DNA from: a virus
DNA length: 64,000 nt
Virus record (IMG/VR): IMGVR_UViG_3300044609_000595
Location: 1-64,000 of that record
Reading direction: 5' to 3' (one strand)
Within the stretch, counting starts at the first letter, position 1. Every line of letters begins with the position of its first letter. The position numbers were made by a program, and so were the translations under genes. Below, in pieces: positions 17,836-25,738 of this stretch. Under the pieces are notes generated by a model, which was given only the letters and a program-made list of their open reading frames with translations, searched no databases and was not told the DNA's origin.

Positions 17836-18824
17836 GTTACATTGATACCAAGTACATTGGTTTAGTTTCTCCCCAGCTTCAAAAATTCTCAAAGAAAAAA
17901 GATTCCCTCTACAACTTCCGATGCCCCTACTGTGGTGACAGTAAAAAGCATCAGAACAAAACTAGAGGGTATCTTTTTAAGGTCAAGAATGACTTTGTTT
18001 TTAAGTGCCACAACTGTGGCGTAGGAAGAACATTTACCAACTTTTTGAAAGATAATTGTGTTCATCTGTATAATCAATATGTGATGGAACGTTATCGTGA
18101 AGGTCTTACTGGGAAAAATACACAGACGAAAAATCCAGAGTTTAATTTTAAATCTCCTGAATTTAAAAAAAGAAAAACAGGCATTGATTTAGAAAAAATT
18201 TCAGAACTAAATATTTCACACCCAGCAAGGGTGTACTTAGAAGAAAGAAAAATTAAAGAACTAGACTACTTTTACTACTGTCCCAAATTTAAACAATGGA
18301 CAAATTCTCAGTTGGATGTATTTCCAAACTTGAAGCAAGATGGTCCTAGAATTATCATACCTCTCAGGGATAAAGAAGGAAACATGTTTGGATACCAAGG
18401 TCGCTCCTTGGCACCTAAAGCAAAACTTAGATACATCACAATTATGCTTGATGAGTCCAAGACGAAAATATTTGGACTAGACAGAGTAAACGAAGATAAA
18501 ACAATTTACGTTACCGAGGGACCATTTGATAGCATGTTCCTTTCAAATAGTGTTGCTATGTGTGGCAGTGATGTTAACATGAGCAATCTAAATTATGATC
18601 TGGTATATGTGTTTGATAATGAACCGAGGAATAAACAAATTGTCCAAAAACACATCAAAGCAATTGATGATGGGGAAAAGGTAGTCATTTGGCCTTCTGG
18701 GATTATTGAAAAAGATATCAATGACATGATTATGGCTGGACATAATGTTCAGAATGTGGTAGAATCTAATACCTACCAAGGACTAGAAGCAAAACTTAAA
18801 TTAACCGAATGGAAGAAAGTATGA
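17832..18824 (+). CDS. 61: DNA primase (gp61)
   Basis: A 330-aa DnaG-type primase. The N-terminal zinc ribbon has FRCPYCGDS and KCHNCGVG (CxxC...CxxC, residues about 33-62), followed by a TOPRIM-like region with YVTEGPFDSMFLS near residue 230 and a later DND-like segment. With gp41 helicase it makes pentaribonucleotide primers for lagging-strand synthesis. It overlaps its neighbours by 4 nt on each side. Confidence 0.93.
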   Translation: MSYIDTKYIGLVSPQLQKFSKKKDSLYNFRCPYCGDSKKHQNKTRGYLFKVKNDFVFKCHNCGVGRTFTNFLKDNCVHLYNQYVMERYREGLTGKNTQTKNPEFNFKSPEFKKRKTGIDLEKISELNISHPARVYLEERKIKELDYFYYCPKFKQWTNSQLDVFPNLKQDGPRIIIPLRDKEGNMFGYQGRSLAPKAKLRYITIMLDESKTKIFGLDRVNEDKTIYVTEGPFDSMFLSNSVAMCGSDVNMSNLNYDLVYVFDNEPRNKQIVQKHIKAIDDGEKVVIWPSGIIEKDINDMIMAGHNVQNVVESNTYQGLEAKLKLTEWKKV

Positions 18825-21133
18825 GCAACGGCATTCAAGTTAAAAAGCGTGACGGTTCGATTGAACCACTTAACCTAGATAAAATTCATCGTATGGTTGA
18901 GGAAGCTTGTGATAGTCTCGCTGGAGTTTCTGCCTCACAGGTAGAAATGAATTCGGGAATTCAATTTTATAATGGTATTACCACTGAAGAAATTCAAGAA
19001 ATTCTTATTCGTTCTGCTAGTGATCTTATCTCGTTAGATAATCCAAATTATCAATTTGTTGCAGCACGTTTACTTCTTTTTGCTCTGCGTAAGCAGGTAT
19101 TCAATAAAAATATTTGGAAAGAAGGAATGCCTAGCGTTTATGATGTAGCTCTTTATAATTCAACTATTCTTAAAGTATACGATGAAGAAATTCTAGATAA
19201 GTATAGCGATGAAGATTGGATTAAAATCAATGCTTGGGTAGACCATGATCGTGATTATCTGTTCTCATATGCTGGTCTTCGTCAAGTAGTAGATAAGTAT
19301 TTGGTACAGGATCGCAGTAATAGCGAGGTATTTGAAACACCTCAATACATGTACATGATGATTGCTGTTACTCTATTTGCTGATTATCCATTATCTTCTC
19401 GTTTAGATTACGTTCGCCGTTACTACAATGCCATCAGCAAGCACAAAATCAACATCCCCACGCCAATCATGGCGGGAGTCAGAACACCCCTTAGACAGTT
19501 TGCTAGTTGTGTTCTTATTGATAGCGATGACACCCTCAATAGCATCTTTAGCAGTGACATGGCTATTGGTCGCTACGTTGCTCAAAGGGCGGGCATCGGC
19601 ATCAACGCTGGCAGAATCCGTGGCGTCAACAGCAAGATCCGAGGGGGAGAAGTTGCTCATACAGGTGTTATCCCATTCCTCAAAAAGTTTGAATCAACTG
19701 TCAGATGCTGTACACAAAACGGGATTCGTGGTGGAAGTGCTACTGTCCACTTTCCAATCTGGCACCAAGAAATAGAAGACATTATTGTTCTTAAAAACAA
19801 CAAAGGAACGGAGGACAACCGTGTACGCAAACTCGATTATTCCATTCAGATCTCGAAAATCTTTTACGAAAGGTTCATTCAAAATGGAGAGATCAGTCTA
19901 TTTTCTCCCCATGATGTCCCTGGTCTTTATGATGCTTTCGGCACTGATGAGTTTGATAATTTGTATACCTCTTACGAATCAGATTCTTCAATCCCACAAA
20001 AGCGAATCGGTGCTCAAGAATTAATTCTTGATCTTCTTAAAGAACGTGCTGAGACTGGTCGTATTTACATCATGAATATTGACCATTGCAATACACACTC
20101 TTCTTTCAAAGACAAAGTTTACATGTCAAATCTGTGTCAAGAAATTACTCTTCCCACAGATCCGTTGGAACATATTGATGGCGATGGTGAGATTGCTTTG
20201 TGTATTCTTTCTGCTATCAATGTTGGTAAACTGAAGAACCTCGATGAACTAGAAGAACTATGTGACCTTGCTGTTCGTGGTTTGGAAGAATTGATTGATT
20301 ATCAAAACTATCCAATTAAAGCTGCTGAACTATCTACGAAGAATCGTCGTTCACTTGGCATTGGTTATATTGGTCTTGCTCATTATCTAGCTAAACATGG
20401 AGAACACTATGATGACCCAGGAGCATGGAAACTCGTCCACGACCTTACTGAAGCTTTCCAGTACTATCTGCTCAGAGCCTCAAATATCATTGCCCAGGAA
20501 AAAGGAGCATGTGGATATTTTGATAGAACAAAATATGCTGACGGCATTCTCCCAATCGACACTTATAAATCTGATGTAGATCAAATCGTACCTAATAACC
20601 TCAGCTATGATTGGGAAGAACTTAGAGCATCGATCTTGGCTCACGGTCTACGGCACTCAACACTGTCCGCACAGATGCCATCGGAGAGCAGTTCCGTTGT
20701 GTCAAACGAAACCAATGGAATTGAACCACCTAGAGATTACTTGTCCGTTAAGAAATCGAAGAAAGGACCACTCAAGCAGATTGTCCCATCTTACCAATCT
20801 CTTAAGAACAACTATACGCTTCTTTGGGATATGCCTAGCAACACTGGTTATATTAATATTGTTGCTGTTATGCAAAAGTTCTTCGATCAGGCAATCTCAG
20901 GTAACTGGTCGTATAATCCAGAAAATTATGCCGATAATGAAGTTCCTGTGTCAGTAATGGCCCAAGACTTCCTCAACACTTATAAGTATGGTTGGAAGAC
21001 TTCCTACTATCAGAATACTTATGATGCTAAGAAAGATGACATCAGTGATGAGAAATCAAAACAAGATGTTGAAGACATGCTCAATGATCTATTAAATCTA
21101 CAGGAGGATGATTGTGACAGTTGTAAAATTTAG
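18821..21133 (+). CDS. nrdA: ribonucleotide reductase class Ia, large subunit
   Basis: A 770-aa NrdA. It has an N-terminal ATP-cone (VKKRDGSIEPLNLDKIHRMV), the active-site cysteine motif SNLCQEI near residue 437, the FASCVL segment corresponding to the N-terminal redox cysteine, the Tyr-Tyr-type radical-transfer region near GYINIVAVMQKFF, and a C-terminal DCDSC redox pair. It reduces ribonucleoside diphosphates for phage DNA synthesis. ATG 18821 overlaps the primase stop; an in-frame ATG at 18809 is a less likely start. Confidence 0.95.
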   Translation: MSNGIQVKKRDGSIEPLNLDKIHRMVEEACDSLAGVSASQVEMNSGIQFYNGITTEEIQEILIRSASDLISLDNPNYQFVAARLLLFALRKQVFNKNIWKEGMPSVYDVALYNSTILKVYDEEILDKYSDEDWIKINAWVDHDRDYLFSYAGLRQVVDKYLVQDRSNSEVFETPQYMYMMIAVTLFADYPLSSRLDYVRRYYNAISKHKINIPTPIMAGVRTPLRQFASCVLIDSDDTLNSIFSSDMAIGRYVAQRAGIGINAGRIRGVNSKIRGGEVAHTGVIPFLKKFESTVRCCTQNGIRGGSATVHFPIWHQEIEDIIVLKNNKGTEDNRVRKLDYSIQISKIFYERFIQNGEISLFSPHDVPGLYDAFGTDEFDNLYTSYESDSSIPQKRIGAQELILDLLKERAETGRIYIMNIDHCNTHSSFKDKVYMSNLCQEITLPTDPLEHIDGDGEIALCILSAINVGKLKNLDELEELCDLAVRGLEELIDYQNYPIKAAELSTKNRRSLGIGYIGLAHYLAKHGEHYDDPGAWKLVHDLTEAFQYYLLRASNIIAQEKGACGYFDRTKYADGILPIDTYKSDVDQIVPNNLSYDWEELRASILAHGLRHSTLSAQMPSESSSVVSNETNGIEPPRDYLSVKKSKKGPLKQIVPSYQSLKNNYTLLWDMPSNTGYINIVAVMQKFFDQAISGNWSYNPENYADNEVPVSVMAQDFLNTYKYGWKTSYYQNTYDAKKDDISDEKSKQDVEDMLNDLLNLQEDDCDSCKI

Positions 21134-21149
21134 AACCGAAGGTAACGAA

Positions 21150-22301
21150 ATGTCTAAGCACATTGATGGCATGACAGTTTTCAATACAGAAAAAGTTAAC
21201 ACACTCAAACAACCGATGTTCTTTGGTGCCCCCTTGGGGGTCCAAAGATACGATCAGTTTAAGTATCCTGTATTTGATAAACTAACTCAGCAGCAACTTG
21301 GATATTTCTGGAGACCAGAAGAAGTTTCACTTCAGAAAGATCGAGCTGATTTTCAATCACTTCGTCCTGAACAAAAGCATATCTTTACAGCTAATCTGAA
21401 GTATCAGATTCTTCTTGATTCTGTACAGGGGCGTGGTCCTAGCATGGCATTCGCCCCATACTGTTCTCTACCTGAACTGGAAGCATGTATGAAGTCCTGG
21501 GAGTTCATGGAAATGATTCACTCTCGTTCATACACTTACATTATTAAAAATGTATATGCTGATCCTACTGAAGTATTTGATACCATTATTAATGACGATC
21601 AAATTCTTCAGCGAGCCCAAAGTGTAACAAAAGCATATGATGAATTCATTCAAGCTGCACAGGAATATTCTTCTGGCAATCAATGGCAACATCAATTAGA
21701 AGGTGTTGATGCTGCTAAGGATACTCTCTACGAACTTAAGCGTAAACTATACAGAGCGATTGCTAATGTAAATATTCTTGAGGGAGTTCGTTTTTATGTT
21801 TCGTTTGCTTGCTCGTTTGCTTTTGGTGAACTCAAACTCATGGAAGGCAATGCTAAAATTATTGGTTTGATTGCTAGAGATGAATCACAGCATCTTGTCA
21901 TCACTCAGAATATTCTAAAAAACTGGACAAATGGTGATGATCCAGATATGCAACAGATCGCTAAGGAAGAGGAGCAGACCATTTATCAAATGTTCCGTGA
22001 TTGTGTAGAGGAAGAAAAACTTTGGGCTGAGTATTTGTTCAAAGATGGTTCTATGATTGGCTTGAATGCTAAACTACTTCAGAAGTATGTTGAGTGGATT
22101 GCTAATCGTAGGCTAAAAGCAATTGGATTAAATGCAATCTTTGAAGCTCCTTTGAATAATAATCCGTTGCCCTGGACAGAGCATTGGTTAAATTCGAAGG
22201 GTATGCAAGTTGCTCCACAAGAAACAGAAGTTGAATCTTATGTGATTGGTAGTCTTAAACAAGATGTTAAAAAAGATACCTTTGCTGGATTCCAGCTTTA
22301 A
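21150..22301 (+). CDS. nrdB: ribonucleotide reductase class Ia, small subunit
   Basis: A 383-aa NrdB with strong similarity to E. coli R2: LKQPMFFGAPLGVQRYDQFKYP, EMIHSRSYTYI (radical tyrosine region), RFYVSFACSFAFGELKLMEG and the C-terminal QL tail that docks on NrdA. Di-iron ligands sit in the E..H motifs. The start at 21150 has AAGG upstream and matches the family N-terminus; an earlier ATG at 21108 overlaps nrdA by 26 nt and would add 14 residues. Confidence 0.95.
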   Translation: MSKHIDGMTVFNTEKVNTLKQPMFFGAPLGVQRYDQFKYPVFDKLTQQQLGYFWRPEEVSLQKDRADFQSLRPEQKHIFTANLKYQILLDSVQGRGPSMAFAPYCSLPELEACMKSWEFMEMIHSRSYTYIIKNVYADPTEVFDTIINDDQILQRAQSVTKAYDEFIQAAQEYSSGNQWQHQLEGVDAAKDTLYELKRKLYRAIANVNILEGVRFYVSFACSFAFGELKLMEGNAKIIGLIARDESQHLVITQNILKNWTNGDDPDMQQIAKEEEQTIYQMFRDCVEEEKLWAEYLFKDGSMIGLNAKLLQKYVEWIANRRLKAIGLNAIFEAPLNNNPLPWTEHWLNSKGMQVAPQETEVESYVIGSLKQDVKKDTFAGFQL

Positions 22302-22310
22302 AATATAATA

Positions 22311-22343
22311 GATAAATACCTCCAGTGATGGGGGTATTTTTTT
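22311..22343 (+). terminator. terminator hairpin with overlapping late-promoter-like element
   Basis: AAATACCTCC (22314-22323) pairs with GGGGGTATTT (22330-22339; one G-U pair), followed by T residues ending at the base before the next ATG. GATAAATA at 22311-22318 resembles a late promoter. The downstream gene begins right at the T tract, so it would be read from transcripts that pass the hairpin or start upstream of it. Confidence 0.7.
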
Positions 22344-22691
22344 ATGCGTGTACAATCAGCTAAAGCAAAAGGACGTAGATTACAGCAGTGGGTGAGAGAT
22401 AAACTCATTGAAATGCTTGATGTTCATCCAGAAGATATTGAAAGCAGATCTATGGGTGCTGGCGGCGAGGATCTTATTATGGCAAGAGCTGCCAGACAAA
22501 AGTTTCCCCATAGTATTGAATGTAAGAACGTTGAAAAACTAAATATTTGGGATGCCTATGAGCAAGCATCTGCCAACTGTGGTGACTACGAACCGCTTGT
22601 TGTCATCAAAAAGAATGGTAAGAAACCATTAGTTGTTATAGATGCAGAGTATTACATTCAATTATTCGGAGACAAAGATGACAAGAATTGA
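22344..22691 (+). CDS. putative PD-(D/E)XK endonuclease, 115 aa
   Basis: Small protein with MGAGGEDLIM followed by FPHSIECKNVEKLN, giving the D...(E)xK signature (the IECKN strand) of the restriction-endonuclease fold, plus a helix with DAYEQA (Q-motif position). Similar small nucleases near nrd genes are often annotated as endonucleases in cyanophages. A role in degrading host DNA or resolving branched DNA is inferred. It overlaps the next gene by 14 nt. Confidence 0.7.
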   Translation: MRVQSAKAKGRRLQQWVRDKLIEMLDVHPEDIESRSMGAGGEDLIMARAARQKFPHSIECKNVEKLNIWDAYEQASANCGDYEPLVVIKKNGKKPLVVIDAEYYIQLFGDKDDKN

Positions 22692-23373
22692 TTTACATAA
22701 CTTCTTCAAACATTTTGATGAGAACAATCCAAAGCATGTTGCTGCAGTAGAGCAACTTGAGATTGATATGAAAGATTCTCCTCTACTTGAGGATACATCT
22801 AATTGGGTCAGAATTTATAGAACACAACCAGACAAACCAAAATCATCAATTCTTGTTGTGCCTTTCTATCCACAGACAGACAATTACAGAGATGCTGACC
22901 GCACTTGTAACAGTTCTTCTTGTGCGATGTGTCTCGAATATTTTAAACCAGGCACATTAAAAGGATCTAAGGGCGATGATGCTTATGTTCAAAAAGTATT
23001 TTCAATTGGAGATACCACAGATCACTTAGTTCAAACCCGTGCTCTTGCGTCGTATGGTATTAAATCCGATTTCTCTTATAGCCTTTCTTTTACTGATCTT
23101 GATAGAGAGCTTGCCGCTGGCAGACCTATTGTTATTGGTATTCTTCATAGAGGTTCTTTATCTGCTCCCACAGGCGGGCACATGGTAGTAGTTATTGGAA
23201 AGACTGCTTCTGGTGATTACGTCGTGAACGACCCCTACGGCAGCCTTAACGACGGCTATACTGGTTCGGTAGGGAATGGCAAGGGAGCTGTCTACAAACG
23301 CTCTGAGCTGGCTCGTAGGTGGTGCCCAGGAGGTAATGATGGATGGGGTAGAATCTTCGACGCAAAAAAGTAG
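22678..23373 (+). CDS. C39/papain-like cysteine peptidase domain protein (zero-frame product)
   Basis: Reads as a 231-aa peptidase_C39_2-type domain: VPFYPQTDNYRDADRTCNSSSC contains the likely nucleophile Cys, TGGHMVVVIG the catalytic His and VVNDPYGS the Asn/Asp. ATG 22678 is preferred over an upstream ATG at 22642 because it overlaps the preceding stop as other genes here do. It ends in AAA AAG TAG, where a -1 slip would extend it into a lysozyme domain (23370-23858). Likely cleaves peptide crosslinks in peptidoglycan or a bacteriocin-like substrate; the lysis context favours the former. Confidence 0.75.
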   Translation: MTRIDLHNFFKHFDENNPKHVAAVEQLEIDMKDSPLLEDTSNWVRIYRTQPDKPKSSILVVPFYPQTDNYRDADRTCNSSSCAMCLEYFKPGTLKGSKGDDAYVQKVFSIGDTTDHLVQTRALASYGIKSDFSYSLSFTDLDRELAAGRPIVIGILHRGSLSAPTGGHMVVVIGKTASGDYVVNDPYGSLNDGYTGSVGNGKGAVYKRSELARRWCPGGNDGWGRIFDAKK

Positions 23374-23419
23374 ATTCAACACCACAACACAATCAAAAAA
23401 TTCCTCAAAGTGGTGTTGA
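23364..23419 (+). promoter_or_regulatory. programmed -1 ribosomal frameshift signal
   Basis: The heptamer A_AAA_AAG (23364-23370, zero-frame codons GCA AAA AAG) is followed at once by TAG. After a 5-nt spacer there is a perfect 10-bp stem, TCAACACCAC (23376-23385) with GTGGTGTTGA (23410-23419), 24-nt loop. This is the slippery sequence used in E. coli dnaX. The -1 frame is open only from 23352, so the slip site falls inside the 22-nt window where a shift can work. Confidence 0.75.
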
Positions 23420-23858
23420 TTTAATTAAAGAATTCGAGGGATGTCATTTACATTCATACCCAGATCCTAAAACTGGGGGAGACCCCATTACAATTGGGTG
23501 GGGAAGTACCAGAGATTTTAATGGAACTTCATTTAAACTTGGTAAAAAGATCACTCAAGAATATGCTGATAGACTTTTAATATTTGATATTGAAAATAGA
23601 TTTTTACCTACGTTAGAAAAAATTCCGTACTGGGGAGAGATGAATGACAATCAAAGGGGGACTTTACTTTGCTTTGCTTACAATCTTGGTGCAGATTTCT
23701 ATGGTTCTTCTGACTTCAATACTATTACACGGACATTAAAAAATAAAGAATGGTCTAAAGTACCTGATGCTCTTTATTTTTATAGAAATCCTGGTAGTAA
23801 TGTGGAAGCAGGATTAGCAAGAAGAAGAAAAGCTGAAGGAAAACTTTGGATAAGTTAG
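23370..23858 (+). CDS. GH24 phage lysozyme domain, reached by -1 frameshift from the peptidase gene
   Basis: In the -1 frame the sequence reads VDLIKEFEGCHLHSYPDP, then PITIGWGS, then a C-terminal NLGADFYGSSDFNTI and GLARRRKAEGKLW. This is a full phage-type lysozyme, with catalytic Glu in KEFEG and Asp and Thr in the following turn. No ATG, GTG or TTG occurs in this frame between its opening at 23352 and the conserved domain; the first ATG (23640) would remove the active site. Frameshifting would give a 393-aa peptidase-lysozyme fusion. A one-base sequencing error in the A run would also explain it. Confidence 0.8.
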   Translation, partial: VDSTPQHNQKIPQSGVDLIKEFEGCHLHSYPDPKTGGDPITIGWGSTRDFNGTSFKLGKKITQEYADRLLIFDIENRFLPTLEKIPYWGEMNDNQRGTLLCFAYNLGADFYGSSDFNTITRTLKNKEWSKVPDALYFYRNPGSNVEAGLARRRKAEGKLWIS

Positions 23859-24100
23859 TCTTCCATCTTTGCTTTTAATCCAAGTAATGCTGTAAAGATA
23901 GTAAACAAAGCACTATACCCTTTATCTATAGAGTTCTCGCACTTTATAGATGGGGGGTTTTTTAATTTGCCTTTGGCATTGGCGCTTTCGATAGATCCAG
24001 GGACCATAAAATTACAATTAACAAAAGTAATTCCGACATATCCTACGGTACAAACTACAACGATGAGGATTAACTTGTCTAAAAGTTTAATGTTTTTCAT
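23855..24100 (-). CDS. small membrane protein, candidate holin
   Basis: An 81-aa leftward product with two hydrophobic helices (LILIVVVCTVGYVGITFV near the N-terminus and ALFTIFTALLGL near the C-terminus) and a charged tail. Start ATG 24100 overlaps the upstream stop in ATGA and has AGGA before it; an in-frame ATG at 24124 is also possible. It converges with the lysozyme gene (4-nt overlap). Size, topology and position fit a holin, but that is inference only. Confidence 0.6.
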   Translation of the reverse strand: MKNIKLLDKLILIVVVCTVGYVGITFVNCNFMVPGSIESANAKGKLKNPPSIKCENSIDKGYSALFTIFTALLGLKAKMED

Positions 24101-24288
24101 CTTCCTTCTTGTTTGTGAATCCAAGTTTTCAACTCGTGTAAATATTGCCTAAGTTGATCTGCTTTTTGTAGATGCCAAATCTCACCACTCTTGAAATATT
24201 CTTGAGTGTGATTATCGATTGCTTTTAATGTGTTATGTATAGGAGCATTCCATGGCTCTCTAATCGGAGTATTCCACTCTCTTGGCAT
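24097..24288 (-). CDS. small hypothetical protein, 63 aa
   Basis: Leftward gene with sequence MPREWNTPIREPWNAPIHNTL then helical LHELKTWIHKQEGR. This type of short protein, with the NAPIHNTLKAID segment, recurs in T4-type cyanophages as far as memory allows. It is coupled to the candidate holin gene by an ATGA overlap. Function unknown. Confidence 0.65.
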   Translation of the reverse strand: MPREWNTPIREPWNAPIHNTLKAIDNHTQEYFKSGEIWHLQKADQLRQYLHELKTWIHKQEGR

Positions 24289-24312
24289 ATATTCGGTTTG
24301 CCGCCATCAATG

Positions 24313-24357
24313 ATATTTAGGAGGGGGGTTGACAAAACCCTAAATACGTGTTATATT
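24313..24357. promoter_or_regulatory. divergent promoter region: sigma70 promoter plus opposed CTAAATA late-like elements
   Basis: On the + strand, perfect TTGACA (24329-24334), 17-nt spacer, TATATT (24352-24357). CTAAATA occurs on the + strand at 24340-24346 and, as TATTTAG, on the - strand at 24315-24321. The - element points to the genes at 24288-23855 and the + elements to the RlpA-like gene. The G-rich and C-rich flanks can pair around the -35 box. Confidence 0.6.
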
Positions 24358-24359
24358 AT

Positions 24360-24483
24360 GAATTCCTCACATGTGGGGATCACATCATGACAACGTGAGT
24401 GACAAATTTGTGCCCAGGAAGGTGCCCCCCGAGAGGGGCGGTGTACCCCCCTTCTATTGGGATGTAGAGTTCTATTCAATTAA
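24360..24483 (+). other. structured 5' leader of the RlpA-like gene
   Basis: About 120 nt lie between the -10 box and the ATG. No ORF of note is present. It contains a CCTCACATGTGGGG near-palindrome and a GC-rich stem GCCCC/GGGGC (24424-24439) followed by a second C run. This is GC-rich for the genome and could be a regulatory leader or a small RNA. No known riboswitch class was recognised. Confidence 0.4.
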
Positions 24484-24846
24484 ATGCTTTTTAAAACTTT
24501 TTCGATTATCGCCATTGCCGCTGCAGGACTAGCACCCCTTCAAGCAAAGGCAGCGAGCGGATGTTCCCTCGCCTCTCATTATGGAATCGGTGATGGATAT
24601 CACGGGCAGACAACTGCCAATGGCGAAAGATACAATGCTTATGGAAAATCGGTAGCACATAAGTGGTTGCCATTCGGAACAAAGTTGAGAGTGACTAATC
24701 AACGAAATGGCAAATCTGTAATTGTGCGTGTGAATGATCGTGGTCCCTATGTAGGTGGTAGAGATCTAGATTTGTCTTATGGAGCATTTTCCACCATTGC
24801 AAATCCTGGACAAGGTGTAGCCAGCATCTGCTATTCACGGGTCTGA
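24484..24846 (+). CDS. RlpA-like double-psi beta-barrel protein with signal peptide
   Basis: A 120-aa exported protein. The signal peptide is residues 1-23 (FSIIAIAAAGLAPLQAKA). The mature part has ASHYGIGDGYHGQTTANGERYNAYG, then LPFGTKLRVTNQRNGKSVIVRVNDRGPYVGGRDLDLSYGAF. This is the RlpA/expansin-type DPBB core with catalytic-type Asp in NDRGP. RlpA proteins are lytic transglycosylases acting on denuded glycan. In a phage it could aid lysis from the periplasm or alter the wall. A strong promoter lies upstream and a terminator after. Confidence 0.88.
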   Translation: MLFKTFSIIAIAAAGLAPLQAKAASGCSLASHYGIGDGYHGQTTANGERYNAYGKSVAHKWLPFGTKLRVTNQRNGKSVIVRVNDRGPYVGGRDLDLSYGAFSTIANPGQGVASICYSRV

Positions 24847-24852
24847 TAACAC

Positions 24853-24890
24853 CATAAATAATGGGGAGTGCTGCAGACCTCCCCTTCTTT
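24853..24890 (+). terminator. terminator hairpin after RlpA-like gene, preceded by CATAAATA
   Basis: GGGGAG (24863-24868) pairs with CTCCCC (24879-24884), then TTCTTT directly before ATG 24891. CATAAATA at 24853-24860 matches the late-promoter pattern and could serve the next gene. Hairpin is short (6 bp). Confidence 0.55.
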
Positions 24891-25289
24891 ATGAACCTCA
24901 AACAAAAAACAATTAGGTTTGCCATCATCGGCATTACATTAACAACAATCGTAGCATCTCTTTCAAAATGTACAGGTATTGATGAGAAACATCTTTATGA
25001 CCTGTTTGATGAACTTCAAAGAAAGTATTTTCCAAATACTGAATTGAATGAATACATTATCAAAGATCCTAAACTTTTAGACAACAGAGTTAAGCGTGAC
25101 GTTGACAAAGCAATTGCTGAGTATGAACGCTTGACAGGAGACGATGGACGTGTTAGAATGCCATCGCCACGTTACTCAGAGAAACCAATCGACCTAGAAC
25201 TTCAAACTGGAGAATCTAGATTGCTTGGTGGAGAAATGAGACTATGTGCCCCATGGGTTGACAACTGCCCTAAGGGTGTGGTAAACTAA
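24891..25289 (+). CDS. membrane-anchored or secreted hypothetical protein, 132 aa
   Basis: One N-terminal hydrophobic helix (IRFAIIGITLTTIVASLSKC, ends with a Cys but lacks a good lipobox because Lys precedes it). A polar domain follows and ends with CAPWVDNCP, a likely disulphide pair if exported. ATG 24891 chosen; an upstream in-frame ATG at 24861 would lie inside the terminator stem. Position in the cell-wall region suggests a periplasmic role (for example spanin-like), not demonstrated. Confidence 0.6.
   Translation: MNLKQKTIRFAIIGITLTTIVASLSKCTGIDEKHLYDLFDELQRKYFPNTELNEYIIKDPKLLDNRVKRDVDKAIAEYERLTGDDGRVRMPSPRYSEKPIDLELQTGESRLLGGEMRLCAPWVDNCPKGVVN
25131..25159 (+). promoter_or_regulatory. 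sigma70-type promoter for tRNA-Arg/tRNA-Val
   Basis: Perfect TTGACA (25131-25136), 17-nt spacer, TAGAAT (25154-25159), inside the 3' part of the preceding gene and 138 nt upstream of tRNA-Arg. Confidence 0.55.
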
Positions 25290-25296
25290 ACAAGTT

Positions 25297-25370
25297 GTCT
25301 CGGTAGCTCAGTTGGATAGAGCATCTGCCTTCTAAGCAGTTGGTCACAGGTTCAAGTCCTGTCCGAGACG
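25297..25370 (+). tRNA. tRNA-Arg (anticodon TCT)
   Basis: A 7-bp acceptor stem GTCTCGG/CCGAGAC, discriminator G, D-arm with AGCTCAGTTGGATAGAGC, anticodon loop CTTCTAA, T-arm GGTTCAAGTCC. Reads AGA codons, frequent in AT-rich phage genes and rarer in marine Synechococcus. CCA not encoded. Confidence 0.95.
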
Positions 25371-25374
25371 CCTT

Positions 25375-25446
25375 GGGCGATTAACTCAGCGGTAGAGTGC
25401 CTCCTTTACACGGAGATGGTCACTGGTTCGAATCCAGTATCGCCCA
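25375..25446 (+). tRNA. tRNA-Val (anticodon TAC)
   Basis: Acceptor stem GGGCGAT/ATCGCCC, discriminator A, anticodon loop TTTACAC, T-arm GGTTCGAATCC. Only 4 nt after tRNA-Arg, so the two are cotranscribed. Confidence 0.95.
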
Positions 25447-25465
25447 TTACATTAATAAATAAACC

Positions 25466-25738
25466 ATGGAAGAAATTCAAAATGAATTGAAAGATATCAA
25501 AAGGATGTTGAACGATGTTAATAGTCAGATGCAAGAATTGCGGGAAGCAATTAGAGGAGCACCCTTCCCAACTCAGATGCTGCCAATGCCCCAACCTTAC
25601 GAGCATCCGTGGTGGCAATATCAGCGGAGTGGACCTGTCATTGGTAGAAATTATCAGTGGAGCCAAGTCCAAGCGTCAGGATCAATCAATCTTGACGAAA
25701 CAGGATCTACAGTTTCAGGAGCAGCGAAAGCAGCGTAA
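25466..25738 (+). CDS. hypothetical protein with N-terminal coiled coil, 90 aa
   Basis: Residues 1-30 form a heptad helix (MEEIQNELKDIKRMLNDVNS), followed by a Pro/Trp/Tyr-rich stretch (PTQMLPMPQPYEHPWWQYQ) and a Gly/Ser-rich tail. An alternative frame over 25515-25769 is open too, but this frame has the coherent helix. AATAAATA precedes the ATG by only a few bases. Function unknown. Confidence 0.5.
   Translation: MEEIQNELKDIKRMLNDVNSQMQELREAIRGAPFPTQMLPMPQPYEHPWWQYQRSGPVIGRNYQWSQVQASGSINLDETGSTVSGAAKAA

Noticed and set aside
23640-23858. Lysozyme fragment as a separate gene from ATG 23640
   Set aside because: It would lack the catalytic Glu and the core; the conserved domain continues upstream in frame to the frameshift site.
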